Shown here one piece after another: positions 5,203 to 9,893 of a DNA stretch of 9,893 bases (position 1 is the first letter of the stretch; each line of letters begins with the position of its first letter). The stretch comes from an uncultured Alistipes sp. (lineage in GTDB: Bacteria; Bacteroidota; Bacteroidia; Bacteroidales; Rikenellaceae). The notes under the pieces are model-generated. The model searched no databases. It was not told where the DNA came from and saw nothing but the letters and a program-made list of their open reading frames with translations. Location: the NCBI GenBank assembly GCA_959604655.1, contig CAUHCL010000078.1, positions 1 to 9,893 of the forward strand, given 5' to 3'. The translations under genes and the position numbers were made by a program.

Positions 5203-5221
5203 GTCCCGCCTCGGGCGGGAC
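5203..5221. repeat. palindrome GTCCCGCC / GGCGGGAC
   Basis: A perfect 8-bp GC stem with a TCG loop, one base from the larger palindrome at 5222-5271. On the minus strand it is followed after about ten bases by TTATACCGTTTTAA. It may contribute to termination after dtd. Confidence 0.6.
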
Positions 5222-5271
5222 TATCTTCGGCGGCTCGCGCTAAAGCGCGACCCCCGCAGCCGCCGAAGATA
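5222..5271. terminator. large nested palindrome between dtd and the nuclease gene
   Basis: Perfect 14-bp arms TATCTTCGGCGGCT (5222-5235) and AGCCGCCGAAGATA (5258-5271) enclose a second perfect hairpin, CGCGC-TAAA-GCGCG (5236-5249), plus an unpaired ACCCCCGC. It begins 18 bases after the dtd stop on the minus strand. No T-run directly follows, so it could be a terminator, an mRNA stabiliser or a transcription attenuator for the nuclease gene. The function is inferred from position only. Confidence 0.5.
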
Positions 5272-5288
5272 AATATGAAAATCGGGGT

Positions 5289-5741
5289 TTACTCTCTATT
5301 CTTCGAATCCATCCAGATGGTTACGGGACCGTCGTTCACCAGCTCTATCTTCATGTCGGCGCCGAAGACTCCCGTGGCGGGCATGCGGCCCGAGGCGCTC
5401 GCCACCGCCTCGACGAAGCGGCAGTAGAGCGGTCGCGACACCGCTTCGGGAGCCGAGCGGATGTACGACGGGCGGTTGCCCTTGCGCGTCGAGGCGAAGA
5501 GCGTGAACTGACTCACGATCATCACCTCGCCGCCGACCTGCCCCACGTCGAGATTCATCACGCCGTTCTCGTCGTCGAATATGCGCAGGCGGAGCAGCTT
5601 GCCCACCAGCCAATCGATATCCTCCTGCCCGTCAGCCTCCTCGATCCCGACCAGAACCAGCAGCCCGCGGCCTATGCGCGAGTGTTCGCGGCCGTCGATC
5701 CCGACCGACGCGTGCCGCACTCTCTGTATAAGCAGTCTCAT
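5289..5741 (-). CDS. dtd: D-aminoacyl-tRNA deacylase
   Basis: A 150-residue cytosolic enzyme of the family's normal length. It hydrolyses D-aminoacyl-tRNA (and glycyl-tRNA-Ala) so that D-amino acids do not enter translation. Both active-site signatures are intact: SQFTL (77-81) and NDGPVT (136-141), with the Gly138-Pro139 pair that acts as chirality selector. The start MRLLIQRVRHASV is the classical N-terminus. It is the last gene of the cdd-rluA-dtd operon, four bases after the pseudouridine synthase stop. Two strong palindromes follow. Confidence 0.96.
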   Translation of the reverse strand: MRLLIQRVRHASVGIDGREHSRIGRGLLVLVGIEEADGQEDIDWLVGKLLRLRIFDDENGVMNLDVGQVGGEVMIVSQFTLFASTRKGNRPSYIRSAPEAVSRPLYCRFVEAVASASGRMPATGVFGADMKIELVNDGPVTIWMDSKNRE

Positions 5742-5745
5742 GGGA

Positions 5746-6432
5746 TCACAAGTTTTCGAATACGGCCCACAGGTTGTCGCCCGCGGGCACGGGAGCTGTC
5801 ACCGACACGGGTTCCTTGCGCACGGGGTGCACGAACTCCACCCTGCGCGAGTGGAGCGATATGCCGCCGTCGGGATTCGAGCGGCGCGCGCCGTACTTCA
5901 GATCGCCCTTTATCGGGCAGCCGATCTTCGAGAGCTGGGCGCGGATCTGGTGGTGACGGCCCGTGAGAAGCTCCACCTCCACCAGCGTGTAGCGCGTGCC
6001 GCTGCCCGCTATGCGGTAGTCGAGCACGGCGCGTTTGCCGTCGGGCTTAGGAGAGTCGAAAGCGCGCGAACGGTTGGTGCGTCCGTCGCGCACGATGTAG
6101 TGCGTAAGCCGCCCCTCCGCGGGGTCGGGGGCCGCCTCGGTGAGCGCCCAGTAGGTCTTGCGGATGGCGCCGTCGCGTATCATCTCGTTCAAACGGGCCA
6201 GCGCCTTCGAGGTCTTGGCGAACAGCACCGCGCCGCTCACGGGGCGGTCGATGCGGTGCACTACGCCGAGGAACACCTCCCCGGGCTTGTGGTCGCGTAC
6301 CTTTATCATGGCCTTTATCTCGGTCTCCAGGGCGTCGTCGGTGTCGCGGTCGGGCTGCACCAGATCGCCGCAATGTTTGTTGACCACCATCAGATGGTTG
6401 TCTTCATAAAGAATGTCTTCGGGTCGGAACAT
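5746..6432 (-). CDS. RluA-family pseudouridine synthase
   Basis: A 228-residue enzyme that isomerises uridine to pseudouridine in rRNA or tRNA. HRIDRPVSG (59-67) carries the catalytic Asp62 in the RluA-family context (the commoner form is HRLD). Other conserved segments are the opening ILYEDNHLMVVNKHCGDLVQ, RKTYWAL (91-97), LLTGRHHQIRAQL (155-167) and GDLKYGA (176-182). There is no N-terminal S4 domain, as in short RluA-type members and unlike RluC/RluD. The exact target uridine cannot be read from the sequence. It lies nine bases after cdd and four bases before dtd, so the three are almost certainly co-transcribed. Confidence 0.93.
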   Translation of the reverse strand: MFRPEDILYEDNHLMVVNKHCGDLVQPDRDTDDALETEIKAMIKVRDHKPGEVFLGVVHRIDRPVSGAVLFAKTSKALARLNEMIRDGAIRKTYWALTEAAPDPAEGRLTHYIVRDGRTNRSRAFDSPKPDGKRAVLDYRIAGSGTRYTLVEVELLTGRHHQIRAQLSKIGCPIKGDLKYGARRSNPDGGISLHSRRVEFVHPVRKEPVSVTAPVPAGDNLWAVFENL

Positions 6433-6441
6433 GTTTGAGGA

Positions 6442-6897
6442 TTATAGTTCGAATGTAAAGGGCAGGAGCCTCTCGGCCGAATCGACGACCGACGCGGTGC
6501 CTCCGCCCGTCATTATTATGCGTATGTGGCGCCCCTGTCGCCGCTCGGTGTCGAGGATCGTCTGACGGCAGCCGCCGCAGGGGTAGCACTCGCGCGGCGA
6601 GGGGTCGGAGGCTATGGCCAGCGCCTCCACGGGAGCGTCGGCGAAGTTGGCGCGGCAGTAGTAGAGCAGCGTGCGCTCGGCGCAGAGCCCCGAGGGGAAA
6701 ACCTCGCTCTCGATGTTCGAGCCCGTGACGATGCGGCCGTCGGCCAAACGTGCCGCCGCACCCACGCGGAAGCGGGAATAGGGAGCGAACGAGTTCGCCG
6801 TGGCTTTCATGGCGGCCTCAACTAAAAGGCGGTCGGCCTCGGGCAGCGAATCGACCGAATCGTAGCGGTCGAACGAGAATCTGAACTCCTGTTTCAT
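6442..6897 (-). CDS. cdd: cytidine deaminase
   Basis: A 151-residue cytosolic enzyme that deaminates cytidine and deoxycytidine to uridine and deoxyuridine in pyrimidine salvage. Zinc and catalytic motifs are intact: GLCAERTLL (70-78; Cys72 zinc ligand, Glu74 proton shuttle) and PCGGCRQ (106-112; Cys107 and Cys110 zinc ligands). SFAPYSRFRVGAA (36-48) and GSNIES (59-64) form the substrate-binding edge. A leader of about 25 residues before the core is typical of Bacteroidota homologues. It is first in a three-gene operon and has a well-formed promoter 28-58 bases upstream. Confidence 0.96.
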   Translation of the reverse strand: MKQEFRFSFDRYDSVDSLPEADRLLVEAAMKATANSFAPYSRFRVGAAARLADGRIVTGSNIESEVFPSGLCAERTLLYYCRANFADAPVEALAIASDPSPRECYPCGGCRQTILDTERRQGRHIRIIMTGGGTASVVDSAERLLPFTFEL

Positions 6898-6924
6898 GGC
6901 GAAAAAAGGTTATTGTGTGGCTAA

Positions 6925-6955
6925 CAAAGATACTACAATCGTTCCATGATTCAAA
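6925..6955 (-). promoter_or_regulatory. sigma-ABfr promoter of the cdd-rluA-dtd operon
   Basis: On the minus strand TTTG (6955-6952) is followed after 19 bases by a perfect TATCTTTG (6932-6925). Transcription should start near 6920, giving a leader of about 20-25 bases before the cdd ATG. This is the cleanest promoter in the window. Confidence 0.85.
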
Positions 6956-6986
6956 ATCGGACGCATTTATTTAGGGGGATGGACGG

Positions 6987-7006
6987 GGCGGGGACTGCAC
7001 CCCGCC
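6987..7006. repeat. GC hairpin GGCGGGG / CCCCGCC in a divergent intergenic region
   Basis: A perfect 7-bp stem with loop ACTGCA, lying between the cdd promoter (minus) and the promoter of the lipoprotein gene (plus). No T-run follows. The flanking 6960-7045 is otherwise featureless GC-rich sequence. Confidence 0.45.
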
Positions 7007-7084
7007 GCACGAGCCCCACCGCACGCAATCGTCCCGAGGCCTTAAAGTTTCGTATCAGAATGTCGTGTTACGAAAAATAATTCC

Positions 7085-7092
7085 TATATTTG
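7085..7092 (+). promoter_or_regulatory. candidate -7 element for the lipoprotein-transporter operon
   Basis: TATATTTG matches TAnnTTTG exactly and lies 66 bases before the ATG at 7159. No clear TTTG is found 19-21 bases upstream, so the -33 element is degenerate or the promoter depends on an activator. Confidence 0.5.
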
Positions 7093-7158
7093 TAATCTAC
7101 TAACAACAGTCGTTGCGGACCCGCCGCGGCCCGAGCGACCCGAATTTACCTTACTATT

Positions 7159-8346
7159 ATGAGACTTCTTGTCCTTGCATGCGCGTTTGCGCTGTGCCTT
7201 GCCTGCACCGACCGTCCTCGGAGCGAATCGAAAAATCCCGACTATTACGTTGCCGCCTACATCTGGCCGTCGTGCCACGACGATCCCATGGGCCGAGAGG
7301 TGCTTTGGGGCGAGGGTCACGGCGAGTGGGAGATCATCAAGCGCGGCACGCCCCGCTTCGACGGCCACTACCAGCCGCGCCGTCCCCTGTGGGGCTACGA
7401 GCACGACGACGATCCCGAGGTGATGGAGCGCTGGATCGACGCCGCTGCCGACCACGGAGTGAACGTTTTCGTGTTCGACTGGTACTGGTACGACGGCGGG
7501 CCGTTCCTGGAGGGATGTCTCAACGACGGATTCCTGAAGGCGCGCAACCGCGACCGCATGCAGTTCTACGTCATGTGGGCCAACCACACCGTGAAGCGCA
7601 ACTACTGGAACTGCCACCGCTACGGCGACGACGAATCGGTGCTGTGGAGCGGTTCGGTGGACGAGGAGAACTTCCGCAAGGTGGTCGACCGCGTGATACG
7701 CCAGTACTTCTCGCAGCCCAACTACTTCAAGATCGACGGACGCCCCGTCTTCTCGGTCTTCTCGCTCGACGAGTTGATCGCGTCGTTCGACGGCGACTTG
7801 GAGCGGGCGCGCAAGGGCATGGAGTATTTCCGCGAGAAGACGCGCGAGGCAGGCTTTCCCGATCTGTGTCTGCAAATCATGACCTTCAGTGCCGATGCGG
7901 GTACGGCCGCACGCGCCAAGGCCATAGGCGTCGACTGCACCACGCAGTACGGCTGGGCTTCCACGCGCCGCGAGGATTACCTGCAATGGGCCGCCGAGGG
8001 AACCGAGGCCACCGAGACGATGGCCGCCGCTTTCGGCGTTCCGCACTTCCCGTCGGTGTCGATCGGCTGGGACGACACGCCGCGATTCCCCGCCAAGGGC
8101 AAGGCCGACGTGGTGCACCACAACGTCACGCCGCAGGCCTTCGCCACCGCCTTACAGAAGGCCAAAGAGTACTGCGACGCGCATCCCGAGCAGCCGAAAC
8201 TCATCACGATATACGCCTTCAACGAGTGGGTCGAGGGTGCCTACCTACTGCCCGACATGCGTTACGGATTCGGATATCTGGAGGCCGTGCGCGACGTGCT
8301 GGACGGCAAGTACGACCGTTACAAGAACGATCGCCGCGAGAAATAA
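7159..8346 (+). CDS. GH99-like / WbsX-type lipoprotein
   Basis: A 395-residue exported protein. MRLLVLACAFALCLAC forms a short lipoprotein signal with Cys16 as the likely lipidated residue; the lipobox is imperfect. The rest is a TIM-barrel-like domain of the WbsX / GH99-like type: VAAYIWPSCHDDP (31-43), GEWEIIKRGTPRFDGHYQP (55-73), the strand HGVNVFVFDWYWYDGG (99-114), KIDGRPVFSVF (191-201) and the family hallmark FNEWVEG (354-360; Glu356 and Glu359 match the pair used by GH99 endo-alpha-mannosidases). GH99 enzymes cleave alpha-mannosidic linkages internally; WbsX homologues occur in O-antigen clusters. The substrate is unknown. The downstream phosphate-ester transporter, 21 bases away, suggests work on a glycan phosphate. 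No SusC/SusD pair is nearby. Confidence 0.85.
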   Translation: MRLLVLACAFALCLACTDRPRSESKNPDYYVAAYIWPSCHDDPMGREVLWGEGHGEWEIIKRGTPRFDGHYQPRRPLWGYEHDDDPEVMERWIDAAADHGVNVFVFDWYWYDGGPFLEGCLNDGFLKARNRDRMQFYVMWANHTVKRNYWNCHRYGDDESVLWSGSVDEENFRKVVDRVIRQYFSQPNYFKIDGRPVFSVFSLDELIASFDGDLERARKGMEYFREKTREAGFPDLCLQIMTFSADAGTAARAKAIGVDCTTQYGWASTRREDYLQWAAEGTEATETMAAAFGVPHFPSVSIGWDDTPRFPAKGKADVVHHNVTPQAFATALQKAKEYCDAHPEQPKLITIYAFNEWVEGAYLLPDMRYGFGYLEAVRDVLDGKYDRYKNDRREK

Positions 8347-8367
8347 AATACAAAACGCAATAAAGAA

Positions 8368-9834
8368 ATGACTCCCGACCAAGCCAAAAAATTCAAGTAC
8401 TGGCAGTATCGAACCATCATCGCCACGATGATCGGTTATGCGCTCTTCTACTTCGTGCGCAAGAACTTCTCGTTCGCCATCCCGGGCCTCGCGGCCGAAT
8501 ACGGCATCTCGAACACCAGTTTCGGACTCATAATGACCGTCATAGGCCTCATCTACGGCCTTTCGCGCTTCGTGAACGGATTGATCGCCGACCGCATGAA
8601 CGGCCGCTGGCACATGTCGATCGGACTGCTGCTCTGCGTGCTGGCCAGCGTGGCGTTCGGATTCAGCCCGCAGATCCTCGGAGTAGAGATAGGCGTGGCG
8701 CCCCACTCGCTGGTGGTGCTGTTCGGCATCCTGCTGGTGCTCAACAACATATTCCAGGGCAGCGGATTCCCTCCGTGCGCGCGGCTGCTCACCCACTGGA
8801 TCCCGCCCACAGAGCTGGCCACCAAGATGTCGGTGTGGAACACCTCGCACTCGATAGGCGCGAGCCTGCTGGCCATACTCTGCGGCTACATAATGGGCAC
8901 CATGGGCCGCGACATGTCGGGCGACCAGCACACGCTGGCCGCGATACGCGACAACCTGCTGCTGCTCAACCCCTCGCTGGCCGACGATTCGGTGAAGCTC
9001 GACCTTATGGTCGAGGCGGCCGCCTCGCACACGGGGGCATGGCAGTGGTGCTTCTGGATACCCGCCCTCTTCGCTCTTGTGGGCGCCGTGGGACTCTTCG
9101 TGTTCCTGCGCGACACGCCCCGCTCGGTCGGGCTGCCCGAACTGGAGGGTACGCACACCGAGGTCGAGGATCACGACGACCCCGCAGCCTACAAGGCTTT
9201 CCTGCGCGAGAAGGTGTTCCGCAATCCGTTGATATGGATTCTGGCCGTCGCCAACTTCTTCGTATACATAGTCCGCTTCGCGGTGCTCGACTGGGGGCCT
9301 AAGTTCCTTCAGGAGGCGCGCGGACTCTCGTCGGCCGATGCGGGATGGACCGTGGCGGTATTCGAGATATTCGGCATAGTGGGCATGCTCGCGGCGGGAT
9401 GGGCCACCGACCGATGGTTCCGCGGCCGCGCACACCGCACGTGCGTGTTCTGCATGCTGGGCGCCGCGGCGTTCATGACCGTATTCTACATGCTTCCCGC
9501 GTCGGTCCCCATGCCCCTGCTGGTGTGCGTGCTGGCCATGGCGGGATTCTTCATCTACGGGCCGCAGGCACTGATCGGAATCGCCGCGGCCAATCAAGCC
9601 ACCAAGAGTGCGGCCGCCACGGCCAACGGACTCACAGGCATATTCGGCTATGCGAGCGTGTTCGTGTCGGGTCTGGGCGTGGGCGCCATGGTCGACTGGA
9701 TCAACCGCATCAATCCCGGGCAGGGGTGGAACTGCGTGTTCCTGCTCATGATCGTGATGGCCGTAGTCGGCATGGGTATCTTCATGCTCATGTGGCAGGC
9801 CAAGGCCACGGGCTACGACGAGCAGAAGCAATAG
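8368..9834 (+). CDS. organophosphate:phosphate antiporter (GlpT/UhpT class MFS)
   Basis: A 488-residue inner-membrane transporter of the major facilitator superfamily, OPA family, which exchanges sugar phosphates or glycerol-3-phosphate for inorganic phosphate. GYALFYFVRKNFSFAIPGL (23-41) holds Arg31 and FVYIVRFAVLDWGP (298-311) holds Arg303, the equivalents of the two phosphate-binding arginines of GlpT. VWNTSHSIG (156-164) contains the His equivalent to GlpT His165. About 40 extra residues (roughly 180-222, GRDMSGDQHT to SHTGAWQW) sit between predicted helices 5 and 6, where GlpT has a short loop. This explains the length against about 450 in GlpT. The substrate cannot be fixed, and a UhpC-like sensor is possible but no kinase is near. 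It follows the GH99-like gene closely and is probably co-transcribed. Confidence 0.88.
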   Translation: MTPDQAKKFKYWQYRTIIATMIGYALFYFVRKNFSFAIPGLAAEYGISNTSFGLIMTVIGLIYGLSRFVNGLIADRMNGRWHMSIGLLLCVLASVAFGFSPQILGVEIGVAPHSLVVLFGILLVLNNIFQGSGFPPCARLLTHWIPPTELATKMSVWNTSHSIGASLLAILCGYIMGTMGRDMSGDQHTLAAIRDNLLLLNPSLADDSVKLDLMVEAAASHTGAWQWCFWIPALFALVGAVGLFVFLRDTPRSVGLPELEGTHTEVEDHDDPAAYKAFLREKVFRNPLIWILAVANFFVYIVRFAVLDWGPKFLQEARGLSSADAGWTVAVFEIFGIVGMLAAGWATDRWFRGRAHRTCVFCMLGAAAFMTVFYMLPASVPMPLLVCVLAMAGFFIYGPQALIGIAAANQATKSAAATANGLTGIFGYASVFVSGLGVGAMVDWINRINPGQGWNCVFLLMIVMAVVGMGIFMLMWQAKATGYDEQKQ

Positions 9835-9851
9835 GCTGCTGCCGGCATATG

Positions 9852-9888
9852 CGGCGGGGCTGCGCGGGGGATCCGTGCGGTCCCGCCG
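9852..9888 (+). terminator. possible terminator after the antiporter gene
   Basis: CGGCGGG (9852-9858) pairs with CCCGCCG (9882-9888). Inside, CGCGG can pair with CCGTG using one G-T pair. TTATT follows as the window ends, so the T-tract cannot be judged fully. Confidence 0.4.
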
Positions 9889-9893
9889 TTATT

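Noticed and set aside
5581..6438. Long plus-strand open frame antisense to the pseudouridine synthase
   Set aside because: It mirrors codons of a well-recognised minus-strand gene in high-GC sequence and shows no family motif of its own.
7084..8121. 345-codon minus-strand open frame over the GH99-like gene
   Set aside because: Antisense shadow; the plus strand has a signal peptide and the NEWVEG hallmark.
8245..9831. 528-codon minus-strand open frame antisense to the antiporter
   Set aside because: Rich in His, Arg, Glu and Ala as expected for the complement of GC-rich codons. The plus strand encodes a clear OPA transporter with conserved arginines.

Overview
The window looks like chromosome from a high-GC gut Bacteroidota, most likely Alistipes or a close relative. 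Three things point there: a Bacteroidota-style rpmH, families largely confined to that phylum (a DUF4924-type protein, a DUF4488-like secreted protein, and a small phage cassette ending in a 'structural protein P5' homologue), and several promoters of the Bacteroidota sigma-ABfr type (TTTG, 19-21 nt, TAnnTTTG). Assignment to a genus is inference from composition and protein flavour.

Left part (1-1513). A dispersed repeat at the edge is followed by three overlapping plus-strand genes: a small phage-type protein resembling head-tail connector proteins, a holin, and a P5/lysozyme-like protein. They end at a strong hairpin shared with the convergent rpmH. No other phage genes are visible, so this reads as an orphan lysis-type cassette or the end of a prophage cut by the window edge.

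Middle part (1538-4062). rpmH and a DUF4924 gene lie on the minus strand. rpmH has its own promoter. The DUF4924 gene is preceded by a tandem duplicated element whose two copies each carry a promoter. A region of about 630 bp without a gene (2576-3205) then holds several hairpins and repeats; one is an inverted copy of the window's left edge. Next comes a secreted two-repeat beta-rich protein (minus), whose putative promoter contains a run of nine G residues between its two elements.

Right-centre part (4183-6955), all minus strand. A sigma-ABfr promoter drives a tight operon of cdd (cytidine deaminase), an RluA-family pseudouridine synthase and dtd (D-aminoacyl-tRNA deacylase). After about 100 bp with two strong palindromes comes a membrane-anchored DNA/RNA non-specific endonuclease.

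Right part (7085-9893), plus strand. A GH99-like/WbsX-type lipoprotein is followed 21 bp later by an organophosphate:phosphate antiporter of the GlpT/UhpT class, ending in a possible terminator. The pair suggests periplasmic processing of a glycan or glycan phosphate coupled to uptake of a phosphorylated product. No tRNA, rRNA, CRISPR array or transposase was seen.
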